DNA from: Clostridiales bacterium
Lineage (GTDB): Bacteria; Bacillota; Clostridia; Christensenellales; UBA1242
Direction: 5' to 3'
Assembly: GCA_003453435.1 (NCBI GenBank)
Contig: DMLH01000073.1
Span: forward strand, 1-23,202
DNA: 23,202 nt
Of this stretch, positions 6,570 to 16,252 are shown in pieces (positions within the stretch are counted from its first letter, which is position 1; each line of letters begins with the position of its first letter). The position numbers were made by a program, and so were the translations under genes. The notes below the pieces were generated by a model. The model worked only from the letters and a program-made list of their open reading frames with translations, did no database searches and was not told the origin of the DNA.

Positions 6570-7601
6570 TTATTTGTTAAATAAATATAAGTGCTGATCG
6601 CTCGCTTCAGTATTTTTTTCAACAGGATTCAATTCTTCATGTTTGTCTTCTAACAATTGATCATAACAATATTTTGTCACAGTTGTTTCATCTTTTGTTT
6701 CAAGGTCGCTACAATCAACAGTAACTTGATAATGCATAAATGGATTACTATGAAATTGCTTATAGGACTCACTCGCATTACTTAATGTCTCGTCTTTGTC
6801 GTATTTAGCGTTAGTATTAATAAAATCAACATAAAAACAACCCTTTGTTCCACTATTATTTATTTGAACTGGCGTAATGTTTAGAACGTTAACATTATGC
6901 AAAGATTTTTTTAAGTTATATGTTGTTCCGATTTCAGTCGTCTCAAAATCTGATATAGTTGTAAAAACGTCATTTAAGTTATTGTTAAGCAATTCAATTT
7001 TTTCTTTAAAATTCTCAATTTCTCTTTTTTGAGCACCCGCTGTTGACATATATTCTACTTTCATATTATCAGTTGTAAAATCAACAACATCACTAGTATA
7101 ATGCTGAAACAAAACATCAAATTGTTCTGCATTTTTTAAAAAGTGATTTACAAACTGCGGGTCACAATTTGACTTATATATGCCTGAATAATTTACAGTA
7201 TAGCCATCCTCATTTTTTTTATCGTAAGTCATCAAACCTCCAAGTCTTCCAGTCTCACGATCAAATGTTATTGATTTGATTGAGGTATTTTCAAATTCTG
7301 GATTTAATTGTTCTATATTTTGTACCAAAACTATTTCAGATTCTCTAAGATTTCTTTGAAGTGATTCACGCATATCGTTAATTTTACTATTACTTGCGCT
7401 ATGTATTGGAGCCATAACTGCACCAAAAACAATACCTGCCTCAAGTGCAAGTTTCAGCAATTCAAAAATAACAGCCCCTTCTGCAGCGTCTGGATTAAAA
7501 ATACCATAAACCAATTCAGATCCAGGGATTAATGCGACAGCGCCTTTTCCTACATAACCTGCGATTTCTGCAACTTTTTCTTTATTTATTTTTTTCTTCA
7601 T
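6570..7601 (-). CDS. Hypothetical membrane-anchored protein
   Basis: I do not recognise this 343-residue protein. It has a basic N-terminus (MKKKINKEK), a moderately hydrophobic stretch at about residues 13-35, and a clearer membrane segment at about 42-66 (LLKLALEAGIVFGAVMAPI). About 275 mostly polar residues follow, with a possible short coiled coil near 190-215 (KREIENFKEKIELLNNN). The later part has alternating strand-like segments and no known motif. No lipobox or clear cleavage site is seen. The start has AGAAGGAG 6 bases upstream, and a strong consensus promoter and a terminator make it a self-contained unit. It occupies the place upstream of mnmE where jag often lies in other Firmicutes, but it is not jag. 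Confidence 0.7.
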   Translation of the reverse strand: MKKKINKEKVAEIAGYVGKGAVALIPGSELVYGIFNPDAAEGAVIFELLKLALEAGIVFGAVMAPIHSASNSKINDMRESLQRNLRESEIVLVQNIEQLNPEFENTSIKSITFDRETGRLGGLMTYDKKNEDGYTVNYSGIYKSNCDPQFVNHFLKNAEQFDVLFQHYTSDVVDFTTDNMKVEYMSTAGAQKREIENFKEKIELLNNNLNDVFTTISDFETTEIGTTYNLKKSLHNVNVLNITPVQINNSGTKGCFYVDFINTNAKYDKDETLSNASESYKQFHSNPFMHYQVTVDCSDLETKDETTVTKYCYDQLLEDKHEELNPVEKNTEASDQHLYLFNK

Positions 7602-7633
7602 AAAAAACTCCTTCTGTTTTTCTTTTCAATAGA

Positions 7634-7662
7634 ATTATCTCATAAAAAAATAATAATGTCAA
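7634..7662 (-). promoter_or_regulatory. Promoter of the orphan membrane protein gene
   Basis: On the minus strand a perfect TTGACA (7657-7662) and GATAAT (7634-7639) are spaced by 17 bases, with an extended -10 TGA. A leader of about 25 bases carries the Shine-Dalgarno AGAAGGAG (7608-7615). Confidence 0.8.
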
Positions 7663-7699
7663 TACCCTTTTTAGGTTTTTTATTTGCAAAATTGGTTTT

Positions 7700-7729
7700 T
7701 TGGTGCTAATATATCTTTGCTTTTATAAA
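7700..7729 (+). promoter_or_regulatory. ychF: Probable promoter of ychF
   Basis: TTGGTG (7700-7705) and TATAAA (7724-7729) with an 18-base spacer, ending 20 bases before the ATG. Moderate match only. Confidence 0.45.
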
Positions 7730-7749
7730 ATAAAATTATTGGAGAACTT

Positions 7750-8847
7750 ATGAAATTAGGAATTGTAGGACTTCCGAATGTAGGAAAAAGTACATTATTT
7801 AATGCAATAACAAAAGCTGGGGCAGAGTGCGCAAATTATCCATTTTGCACAATAGAGCCAAATGTAGGCATTGTTGCAGTGCCGGATGAAAGATTAAATA
7901 AACTGGCAAACCTATATAATAGTCAAAAGGTTACACCAGCAGTTATTGAATTTGTTGATATTGCAGGTATTGTTAAGGGCGCAAGCAAAGGTGAAGGACT
8001 TGGTAATAAGTTTTTAAGCCATATAAGGGAAGTTGATGCCATTGTGCACGTTGTGCGTTGTTTTGATGACCAGAAAATTGTTCACGTTGAAAGTAGGGTT
8101 GACCCTATTGATGACATTGAAACAATTAACACGGAACTGCAACTTGCAGACTTAGAAACTGCGCAAAAACGATATGAAAAAGCATCAAAACTTGCAAAAA
8201 ACGGTGGTGCAAGTAAAGAACAAAAGGAAGAAGCAAGGCTTTTAGAACTTTGCATTTCTCAACTCGAAAAAGGTTTACCGGTTAGAACTTTAAATTTTAA
8301 TGAAGAAGAAAAGAAGATTGTAAGTGGTTTCTTTTTGCTTACGGATAAGCCAGTTTTGTATTGCGCAAATATTAGCGAAAACGAAATTGGTCAGCCAGAC
8401 AACAAATATGTTGAACTTGTTAAAAAAAGAGCGAGTGAAGAAAATGCAGAGGTTATTGTTCTGTGTGCTAAAATAGAAGAGGAAATTTCACAACTTGCTG
8501 ATGATGAAAAAGAGATTTTTTATGCAGATTTGGGAATAACTGAAAGCGGACTTGATATACTTGTTAAAGCAAGTTATAAATTGCTTGGATTAATTAGTTT
8601 TTTAACTGCTGGTGAAAAGGAAACAAGGGCTTGGACAATTAAAAATGGCACAAAAGCCCCTGGTGCTGCCGGTAAAATTCATACAGATTTTGAAAAAGGA
8701 TTTATTAAAGCCGAAGTTGCAAATTATGAAGATATTTTAAATTTAGGTGGCTATGTTAAAGCAAAAGAGACTGGTAAAGTTCGTATGGAAGGCAAGGAAT
8801 ATGTAATGAAAGACGGCGATGTTGTACTATTTAGGTTTAATGTTTAA
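7750..8847 (+). CDS. ychF: YchF/OLA1 family P-loop ATPase, redox-regulated
   Basis: The 365-residue protein matches the family length of about 363. YchF belongs to the Obg-related TRAFAC class but prefers ATP; it associates with ribosomes and is linked to stress responses. The P-loop GLPNVGKST is at residues 7-15, followed by the TIEPN switch, DIAGIVKGASKGEGLGNKFL, and a base-recognition motif that reads NxxE (ANISENE) rather than NKxD, as expected for an ATP-specific member. The C-terminal TGS domain includes TAGEKETRAWTIKNGTKAPG. A GGAGA Shine-Dalgarno site precedes the ATG by 4 bases. It is a single-gene unit with its own terminator. Confidence 0.97.
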   Translation: MKLGIVGLPNVGKSTLFNAITKAGAECANYPFCTIEPNVGIVAVPDERLNKLANLYNSQKVTPAVIEFVDIAGIVKGASKGEGLGNKFLSHIREVDAIVHVVRCFDDQKIVHVESRVDPIDDIETINTELQLADLETAQKRYEKASKLAKNGGASKEQKEEARLLELCISQLEKGLPVRTLNFNEEEKKIVSGFFLLTDKPVLYCANISENEIGQPDNKYVELVKKRASEENAEVIVLCAKIEEEISQLADDEKEIFYADLGITESGLDILVKASYKLLGLISFLTAGEKETRAWTIKNGTKAPGAAGKIHTDFEKGFIKAEVANYEDILNLGGYVKAKETGKVRMEGKEYVMKDGDVVLFRFNV

Positions 8848-8870
8848 AAGTTGGTTTAGCCAACTTTTTT
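8846..8870 (+). terminator. Rho-independent terminator of ychF
   Basis: AAAAGTTGG, 5-base loop, CCAACTTTT followed by further T: a 9-bp stem directly at the stop codon of ychF. Confidence 0.85.
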
Positions 8871-8968
8871 CATGCAAAAAACAGACAGTAAATTTTATTT
8901 TATGATATATACAAACAAAACTTAGTGGTGGTATTTTATATATATTATATATAAATTGTTAAAATCGT

Positions 8969-8997
8969 TTGATAAAAAGGGAATATAGTGTTAAAAT
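8969..8997 (+). promoter_or_regulatory. Promoter of the lipoprotein-signal peptidase operon
   Basis: TTGATA (8969-8974) and TAAAAT (8992-8997) spaced by 17 bases with an extended -10 TGT. The leader is about 50 bases. No other convincing promoter appears before the terminator at 17661, so it probably serves all four genes. Confidence 0.6.
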
Positions 8998-9055
8998 AAA
9001 AATGAATTATATACAATAAATAACAAAATTTGCATGTGTTAAATTGGAGAAAAAT

Positions 9056-12000
9056 ATGAAAAAACTAAAATTTTTTATGTTATCTATATTGGTTATATTT
9101 GGTGTAGCAGTTTTTTCTGCCTGCAAAAAGGAAGAAATAAAGGTTGAATCAGTTGACGTTTCAGATACTAATGTTTCTTTAAGAACAGGCGAAAGGGTTG
9201 AACTTGACGTTGTAATAACTCCTGCTGAAGCCACCAACAAACAATTTAAAATTATTGGTGATTATGCAGATGTTGTCACAATTCAAGCCGATTGTTCAAA
9301 TATGAAAATTATTTTGTTGGCAAATAATGAAATTATTCCTGGTAAAGAAAATGCCACTATTGCTGTTAGAACAGAGGATGGCAGTCACGATAAAATTATT
9401 TCAATATCATTAACAAATGAAGAAAATGTGGCTATTCCACAAAATTTAAGTTTTAATGGCCAATATTTAAGTTGGGATGAGGTTGACAGAGCAGTTAAAT
9501 ACACATTGTTAATTAATGGTGAAGAGAAAATGCCATCAGACCACAGATATCTTTTAGACTTAAATCAATATGCTAATCAAAATGTTTCTGTTCAAGTAAA
9601 GGCTCGTGGTAAGTCAAGAAATTTGGATAGTGAATACAGTGAAGCAATAAATTTCTTTGTTTTTCCCAAACCTCTTAATGTTCAGTTAACAGTTCAGCCT
9701 TCAACAGGTGCAAATCCTGAAAGAAAAATTTTGTTTTGGGATGCTGTAGATGGTGCGGATAGTTATTCCGTTTTAATAAATAATAAATTGGTGGATTCCA
9801 ACACTAATTCATTGGACATTACAAGTTACGTGGCGGATCCAGTTCAATATGCCATTAAGGTAAGGGCAAATTCCATTGTTGTGCAAAACAAATATAATTC
9901 TGCTTATACTGATGCGTTAAATGTTGAAAGTTTATCTTCACCAGACAATTTAACAATTTCTAATGGAGTTTTAAGGTGGAATACTGTAACAAGTGCCAAT
10001 GTTAAATATGCCGTTTGGTATACATATGCAAAAAATGGTGTGTTAGATGAAAAAGTTTACACCACCACAAATACATATTGGACTTTGCCTTTTGATATTG
10101 ATGTTGGTGAGTATTCTGCAAGAGTGGGTGCTATTGGAGATGGTGTTAACACACTTTCAAGTGAATATGGTGAGGTTATTAAATTTACAAAGCTTGATAG
10201 TGTTAAAAATATTAGGATTGAAGACGGTTCAATTGTATGGAATAAAGTTGAAAAAGCCAATTCCTACATAGTTTATTATAAAAATATTACAGATGAGTCA
10301 GGACAAGTTATTACTGATGAAAGAGTGGTGCAACTTTCGGATGCTGATAAAATTGCTTACATAATTCCAGACGAATTGGGTGCTGGAGAATTTAGAATTA
10401 ATGTTCAAGCAGTTGGGCAAGAAGACAAAATTCCAAGCAATTTAATGGAAAATGACTTTGTGGCTTTTAAACTTGCTAAGCCAACGGGAATTCAAGTTTT
10501 AAGAGATGAAAATAACAAAAGCGTTATTATTTGGAAAAGAGTAAATAATGCTAGCGGTTACCAAGTTAAAGTTGAAAGACCAGATGACACTGAATATACA
10601 AATATATTTAATATTGCACAAAGCAATGATGAATTTATTGTGGCAAATAATATTCCAAATATGTTTGAGTCTGGAAATTACATAATTACCATAACTGCAC
10701 TAGGTGGCAAAATTGGAAACATTACTTATTTAAGTTCAAATAAGAGTGACAGAATAGAGATAAGCAAACTCCTATCTCCAAATTTATTAACAACAAGGCT
10801 TAAAGATGGCGTTTTGGCTTGGGATAGAGTGGCAAATGCTGGTTCATATTCAGTACTTGTTAAAAGCGCTGGAAACGATGATGTGTTACACACTGTCACC
10901 ACAACAAATATAGACCTTAATTCAGTTGATTATCATGTTGACAGTGGCGTATATCAAATTTACGTAAAAGCCAATGCAACAAACAATCAAAACTTTTTAG
11001 ATAGTGAATACTGTCAATACATTGTTATTAACAAACTTTCAACAAAATCAGTTGTAGTAAAAAATGGTACTGTTCAAAATTTGGAAGTTGACGAGGAGGA
11101 AAACTATCAATATAAGTACAAAATTGTTGATGAAAAAGGCCGTAAATCTTCAGTAAGCGATGTGCAAGATTATATTGACAACACTATTGCAAGTGGTATT
11201 AAAGCGTCAATTCAAGTTGTGGCGATTCCAAAGTATACTGAAATAACGCAAGATGAACAAAAAGTTTATTATGTAAAAAGCGATATTTCAAGTGCAATTT
11301 ATGTAAGAAAACTTCCTACAATAAAAGATCTGGCAATTGCTGATGGATTTTTACACTTTGGTGCTGATTATATTGATTTATACGGATACGAGTTTATAAT
11401 TTATGTAAATTCAGCGGACGATACTCAAACAGTAAATTTGGGCACGGACAGGGTTTATGACTTTAATAATATTATGGCCGGAAATTACACTGTTAAGGCT
11501 CGTGCAATGTCAATTGAGGCAGATGATGAAACAGTTCATGACGAAAATCATCCATACAATTTAAACAGCCAAATATCTACTGAATATTCATTTAAAAAAT
11601 TGGCAACACCTGAAAATTTTACAATTTCATCTTTTGCTGATAACCAAACTTATCTATATCAAGCATTATCATCAGCTAATGACTATGTAGTAAAAAGTAG
11701 TGGCGCACTTGTTTGGAATAGGGTTAATGATGCAATTAATTATGAGCTAAAATTCAATGATGACATTGGCTCATTATACACAAGCAATACTTATCACACT
11801 TTGCAAAATACAAGTATACTTGCTGGCAGTGGAAAATCCGTTAGAATTAAAGCGCACGGAAACGGAACAAACATTATTTCAAGTGATTATAGTACAAAAA
11901 CAATCACGTTTACGAAATTATGCGCTCCTGATATAATTAGTTTGTCAGTCGATGAACAAGGCAAAAAAATTGTTAATTGGGCATACAGTGATAGTAGCAA

Positions 12001-15000
12001 AAATCCAAACGAGGGTTTTAGTTTGTTATCATTAAAGAATAATGATTGCACATTGGCAATGTTCATTTTTGTTGAAAAAGTGGGTTCTAATATTGTTTAC
12101 TATCCAGCAACAACGGGTTTAAGTTCAATAACTTCAAATAAATGCGAATTACCTGAAGGTTTAAGCGGAAATTCAACTCTTAGACTTTTAGCTGTTCCAT
12201 TTAATACATGCATTACCAATTTATCACCTACAGATATAACTAGTTCTGCAATAGCAAAGGTGACAGATTCTGCTTTGCAAATTGTTAGTGATTATTCACC
12301 AGAACTTAGTTTGGAACGTTTACAAAAACCACTTAATTTAAAACTGGAAAATCAAAATCCGGAGGATTTAGAAACATCCAAAAACATTTTAAGTTGGTCT
12401 AAATTGGATTATGAGGAAGGAATTTTAGACGAGTACAGAATAACAATCAATGCGGCAAAAACGAATTCTGAGGAAGAGAAAAAATATGTGTTCAGCATAA
12501 GTACTCATAACACTAGTTTCCCTACAATAATTGTTGATGATCTTTCAAAAGCAAGCAATTGCCAATGGGAGTTTAACAAAACAAATTTTGAAAGTTTATT
12601 CGGCGAAGGAGCATATGTTCCAAATGTGTACTCAGTTTCAATACAAGCCATAAGTCAAATGGGCGCAAAATATAACGTGGGGGACAGAGTTGTTTATTAT
12701 ATAGATAGTTTCAAGTCAACTGCGGTTGTAATTGAAGTGTTAGCAACCCCAGATATCAGTGTTATTAAAGGAACTGTTTCTTGGGAAAAAATACAAAACG
12801 CAAATAGTTATGGATTAACTTTAATTCTTCCAGATCACACAAAAAAATATTTGATAGTTAAAAAGGAAGACACAACAATATCTTTGCAATCAGATGAACT
12901 CAACAGTTATCCTGCAGGTGAATATTTTATGGATATTGTTGCGCTTGGAAACGGAAAATCAACAATTAGCAGTGAAAGCAGAAATCAAGTTGATTATAGA
13001 AGACTTGTTAAACTTGAAAAAGTTGAAGATTTGCAAATTGCAAATGGAATAATTACATATTCAAATCACTCAATAGTGGATAGTGCCGAGGGCGAAAATT
13101 GTATATTTACTTTATCAATTCGTTCTTCAAGAACTAATGCAAAGCCGGTTGAAGAGGCAAATGAAAAACTCCACAGTTTTGAACTCGCAGATGAAAATAA
13201 ATACCCTGGCGCTTTAACTTACAATGTTGCCGTTAGGGCAAGTGGTGATAATAGGCTATATATTAATTCAGACTTTACTGAAGAAATTAGTGGATATAAA
13301 TTTGCAACACCATCAGGCATGAAAGTTGTTGATGGAAAGTTAACATGGACAAGAGTAAGTGGAATAACCAAGTACTTAATTAACGTTTCAGGTGGTGAAC
13401 ACGATTTCAATTCAACAGAAATTACAAACTCATACAAATTTGATGGTATAGAGGGTGGAACATATAGAGTTGAAATTAAAGCAATTGGTGACAACTTAAG
13501 TTTTAATTCAAGTGTTGCTGTAATGAATAACGTTGAAAAACTTGCTGGAATTGAAGATTTTGAACTATATACTGGTTATTTGAAATGGAAGTTTGCTTCA
13601 GGCTCAAATTATAAATTGGTAATTGATGGCACAAGAGAAATAATTATTAGTAATAGTGATGCCGAAATTATTAATATTTTGGGTGAGAACTATGTTAAAT
13701 ACAAGTTGTCAGACATTCAACTTGATGGAAGTGAGCACACAGTATATGTTTACAACTATGGCGGAAATACAAAAATTTCAAGTTTAGCCACAGAAGTAAT
13801 AAAAATTAAAAAGCTCAGTTCTCCAACAGGTTTAACGGTAGACAAGGAAACATTTAAGTTTAAAACAGTTGATAATGCTGAAAATTACGCAGTAAGAGTA
13901 GAACTTGCAATTTCAGAAACTGCAACAAAAGAATACGTCTATATTCCAGATAGTGTTGACGTTTATGGCGTTGACGCAACTGACAGTACTTATCGCACAA
14001 TTGAGTTTTCAGCATTAAGGTTAAGTGTTCTTGAAGGACTAGGTTTAAGTACAGACACACCTATAAAAAGTTATACAATTTCTGTTTATGCAATAGGAAA
14101 CTCAGTAGCATCTTTAAATGATTTTGATACTTACTTTATATCTTCTAATGACAGCACAAGTTTAAAAATTGAACAACCTGGTGCAACAAAACTTTATTTT
14201 GAAACCGGAACTGGTTTGGTTCAAAAAGCATCTGACGGCACCTTCTACGGAAAAATTGTTTGGAATAGGGTTGATGATGCTGATTATTACAAAGTTTATG
14301 TAAGCGCATCTATGGATGCTCATAAAGTATTATTTGGTTTTAGCCTAAATCAGCCAATTGAAGATATTAACTCTGATTACTATAACTATGCTTGCTATAT
14401 AATTCCAGATAAAGAAAGAACATACGCAAACATAATTTATTGTGATAGTAGTTATAGTTTTGTTGTTGTGGCATGCAAAAATAAAAATGGATTTGATAGT
14501 ATAGGTTCAAATAAATTAACAAACTTAGACTATTCAATTTATAATGCTAGTCAAGATGGTTTAACAGAGCAAACAGCATATCAAATTGCCAACGAAACAG
14601 AGTTTGGTTATATTAAGTACAATTTGGAAGCACACTATAAATTAACAGCCGACATTGCGTTTGAAAGGGTGCCTGAAACAATAGGATTAAATATTCCATT
14701 TACTGGTGTATTTGATGGAGATAACTACACTTTGCAAGGCAAAAGTGGAGACAGCGCTGTCAACCTAAATATTGACACAGACTCATTTGATGGATTGTTT
14801 GGTGTGATCGGTGAAAGTGGTATTGTTAAAAACATAGTGTTTAATGCAGACATTTATTCAAACAAAATAACCAACAATGTAATTAACATTGCATACATTG
14901 CAAGGGAAAACAAGGGTACAATTTACAATGTCAAAACAACTGGTGAAATTGGAACAGTTTACAATTCTGATACTTATATGATTTGTGCATCCGGCATTGC

Positions 15001-15703
15001 AATATATAACTACGGAACGATTGATTATTGCTTAAGTACTGCATCAATTTCTGCAAAAAACGAAAGAAAAGATGTTTATGCAGCCGGCATTGCTGTTTAT
15101 AACTATGGCACAATTTCAAAAAGTGGATTTAAAGGTGATGCAACAGGCCAAATTGTAGGTGGTATTGCGGGACAGAATTACGGAATAATTACACAGTGTT
15201 ATTATGAGGCCGATACAGAAGGCAAAGGCATACTTTCAAAAAATAATGGTGTAATTGATAATTTTGCTGGCGGAATTGCTGCCTACATGCAAGGCGAAAA
15301 CAGTTTAATTGAATATTGCTACTCTTATGGGAAAATTACGAGCACAACTAATTCATCAAAATCTGCTTATGCTGGCGGACTTGTTGGATACTTAAAGAGT
15401 GGTACACTCAAAAACTCATATGCTATTGGTTGTAAGAACAATCAACTAATTATTGATGCAACGGGTCTAGAACTGGATACAGCACATTCTGGAGTAGTTG
15501 TTGGTGCAACAGAGGTTAGAAATAATTATGGCGCAAAAGTTGTTTATGTAAAATTAAGCACTCAAAAAGTTTCAGGCAGTGGCACATTAAACAATACTGA
15601 GGAAGCATCTGTAAATAATTTAAGTAATGCATTAAGAAGTTTGAATAGTATTTTTGATACGAACAGTACTTATCCAAAACTAAAAAATGCTAAGAAAAAT
15701 TAA
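9056..15703 (+). CDS. Giant surface lipoprotein with FN3-like and GLUG-like repeats
   Basis: A 2215-residue exported protein. The start at 9056 has GGAGA 5 bases upstream; the upstream TTG (9044) would place codons over the Shine-Dalgarno site. A signal peptide ends in the lipobox VFSAC with lipidated C23 (Phe instead of the usual Leu at -3). Residues about 28-120 resemble a bacterial Ig-like (Big) domain. From about 130 to 1800 come roughly 17 diverged FN3-like modules of 80-130 residues, each opening with a K-L-x-x-P-like linker and a strand such as LxWxxVxxAxxYxVxI (near 139, 226, 306, 394, 490, 586, 884, 1240, 1428, 1733); several have lost the tryptophan. About 1830-2190 holds GLUG-like beta-helix repeats (GGIAGQNYGIITQCYYEA, GGLVGYLKSGTLKNSYAIG). 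There is no sortase motif. It is probably an extracellular adhesin or matrix scaffold, inferred from the architecture. Confidence 0.85.
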   Translation: MKKLKFFMLSILVIFGVAVFSACKKEEIKVESVDVSDTNVSLRTGERVELDVVITPAEATNKQFKIIGDYADVVTIQADCSNMKIILLANNEIIPGKENATIAVRTEDGSHDKIISISLTNEENVAIPQNLSFNGQYLSWDEVDRAVKYTLLINGEEKMPSDHRYLLDLNQYANQNVSVQVKARGKSRNLDSEYSEAINFFVFPKPLNVQLTVQPSTGANPERKILFWDAVDGADSYSVLINNKLVDSNTNSLDITSYVADPVQYAIKVRANSIVVQNKYNSAYTDALNVESLSSPDNLTISNGVLRWNTVTSANVKYAVWYTYAKNGVLDEKVYTTTNTYWTLPFDIDVGEYSARVGAIGDGVNTLSSEYGEVIKFTKLDSVKNIRIEDGSIVWNKVEKANSYIVYYKNITDESGQVITDERVVQLSDADKIAYIIPDELGAGEFRINVQAVGQEDKIPSNLMENDFVAFKLAKPTGIQVLRDENNKSVIIWKRVNNASGYQVKVERPDDTEYTNIFNIAQSNDEFIVANNIPNMFESGNYIITITALGGKIGNITYLSSNKSDRIEISKLLSPNLLTTRLKDGVLAWDRVANAGSYSVLVKSAGNDDVLHTVTTTNIDLNSVDYHVDSGVYQIYVKANATNNQNFLDSEYCQYIVINKLSTKSVVVKNGTVQNLEVDEEENYQYKYKIVDEKGRKSSVSDVQDYIDNTIASGIKASIQVVAIPKYTEITQDEQKVYYVKSDISSAIYVRKLPTIKDLAIADGFLHFGADYIDLYGYEFIIYVNSADDTQTVNLGTDRVYDFNNIMAGNYTVKARAMSIEADDETVHDENHPYNLNSQISTEYSFKKLATPENFTISSFADNQTYLYQALSSANDYVVKSSGALVWNRVNDAINYELKFNDDIGSLYTSNTYHTLQNTSILAGSGKSVRIKAHGNGTNIISSDYSTKTITFTKLCAPDIISLSVDEQGKKIVNWAYSDSSKNPNEGFSLLSLKNNDCTLAMFIFVEKVGSNIVYYPATTGLSSITSNKCELPEGLSGNSTLRLLAVPFNTCITNLSPTDITSSAIAKVTDSALQIVSDYSPELSLERLQKPLNLKLENQNPEDLETSKNILSWSKLDYEEGILDEYRITINAAKTNSEEEKKYVFSISTHNTSFPTIIVDDLSKASNCQWEFNKTNFESLFGEGAYVPNVYSVSIQAISQMGAKYNVGDRVVYYIDSFKSTAVVIEVLATPDISVIKGTVSWEKIQNANSYGLTLILPDHTKKYLIVKKEDTTISLQSDELNSYPAGEYFMDIVALGNGKSTISSESRNQVDYRRLVKLEKVEDLQIANGIITYSNHSIVDSAEGENCIFTLSIRSSRTNAKPVEEANEKLHSFELADENKYPGALTYNVAVRASGDNRLYINSDFTEEISGYKFATPSGMKVVDGKLTWTRVSGITKYLINVSGGEHDFNSTEITNSYKFDGIEGGTYRVEIKAIGDNLSFNSSVAVMNNVEKLAGIEDFELYTGYLKWKFASGSNYKLVIDGTREIIISNSDAEIINILGENYVKYKLSDIQLDGSEHTVYVYNYGGNTKISSLATEVIKIKKLSSPTGLTVDKETFKFKTVDNAENYAVRVELAISETATKEYVYIPDSVDVYGVDATDSTYRTIEFSALRLSVLEGLGLSTDTPIKSYTISVYAIGNSVASLNDFDTYFISSNDSTSLKIEQPGATKLYFETGTGLVQKASDGTFYGKIVWNRVDDADYYKVYVSASMDAHKVLFGFSLNQPIEDINSDYYNYACYIIPDKERTYANIIYCDSSYSFVVVACKNKNGFDSIGSNKLTNLDYSIYNASQDGLTEQTAYQIANETEFGYIKYNLEAHYKLTADIAFERVPETIGLNIPFTGVFDGDNYTLQGKSGDSAVNLNIDTDSFDGLFGVIGESGIVKNIVFNADIYSNKITNNVINIAYIARENKGTIYNVKTTGEIGTVYNSDTYMICASGIAIYNYGTIDYCLSTASISAKNERKDVYAAGIAVYNYGTISKSGFKGDATGQIVGGIAGQNYGIITQCYYEADTEGKGILSKNNGVIDNFAGGIAAYMQGENSLIEYCYSYGKITSTTNSSKSAYAGGLVGYLKSGTLKNSYAIGCKNNQLIIDATGLELDTAHSGVVVGATEVRNNYGAKVVYVKLSTQKVSGSGTLNNTEEASVNNLSNALRSLNSIFDTNSTYPKLKNAKKN

Positions 15704-15724
15704 GGCAGATTAATGGGAGGATTT

Positions 15725-16243
15725 ATGTCAAAAGAGAGAAATTTTGTAAAACTTTTATTATCAAAAGGCTTGCTTGCCCTATTGTTTGCTTTAATTATAA
15801 TGGTTGGGGTAGGATATTTATGTGGCTATAAGGCAATTCTGGTTAACGGCGGAAGTGCCGAGCCACATTTACACTACCAAAGTTTAATTGTCACTTACAG
15901 GTGCAAACAAACAGATTTAAAAGTTGGAGATTTTGTCACCTTTACAAACACGGGCAAAAGTTATGTAACCCACCAAATAGTTGAAATCGATTATAAAAAC
16001 GACAAAATTGTTTGCAAAGGTTGGGAATACAATAGTGCAACTGGACAGTATCAACTTCAATCGGATTCACAAGAAATAAAATATTCCAATGTTGTTGGAA
16101 AAGTAATTTATTCAAATTACTTAGTTGGTAAAACAATTTTTACAATCAAGAATAATGTAATTATTTTGTTTGGTATAGTTGCCCTATTTGTGCTATTATT
16201 AGTTTTGAGGGATGAACTTAGTATAGATCCAAAATTTCAATAA
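15725..16243 (+). CDS. ER-type signal peptidase I, SipW-like
   Basis: A 172-residue membrane protease with an N-terminal membrane segment (about 12-34) and a C-terminal one (about 143-162). The catalytic serine is S44 in GGSAEP (family SGSMEP) and the general base is H83 in YVTHQIVEI, so it is an archaeal/ER-type (S26B, Ser-His) peptidase like SipW, not the Ser-Lys bacterial type. The usual KGDxN box reads KGWEYN, without its aspartate. The start at 15725 has GGGAGG 4 bases upstream; the earlier ATG (15713) overlaps that site. It lies 21 bases after the lipoprotein gene and 9 bases before the first TasA-like gene, its likely substrate. SipW-class enzymes process TasA/CalY-type fibre proteins. 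Confidence 0.85.
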   Translation: MSKERNFVKLLLSKGLLALLFALIIMVGVGYLCGYKAILVNGGSAEPHLHYQSLIVTYRCKQTDLKVGDFVTFTNTGKSYVTHQIVEIDYKNDKIVCKGWEYNSATGQYQLQSDSQEIKYSNVVGKVIYSNYLVGKTIFTIKNNVIILFGIVALFVLLLVLRDELSIDPKFQ

Positions 16244-16252
16244 GGAGAGATT

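Noticed and set aside
9044..9055. TTG start for the giant lipoprotein
   Set aside because: It overlaps the GGAGA ribosome site; the ATG at 9056 gives a standard lipoprotein signal peptide.
10047..10271. Open frames on both strands inside the lipoprotein gene (also near 13219, 13860 and 14931)
   Set aside because: No ribosome site or family resemblance; low-complexity translations from other frames of a long real gene.
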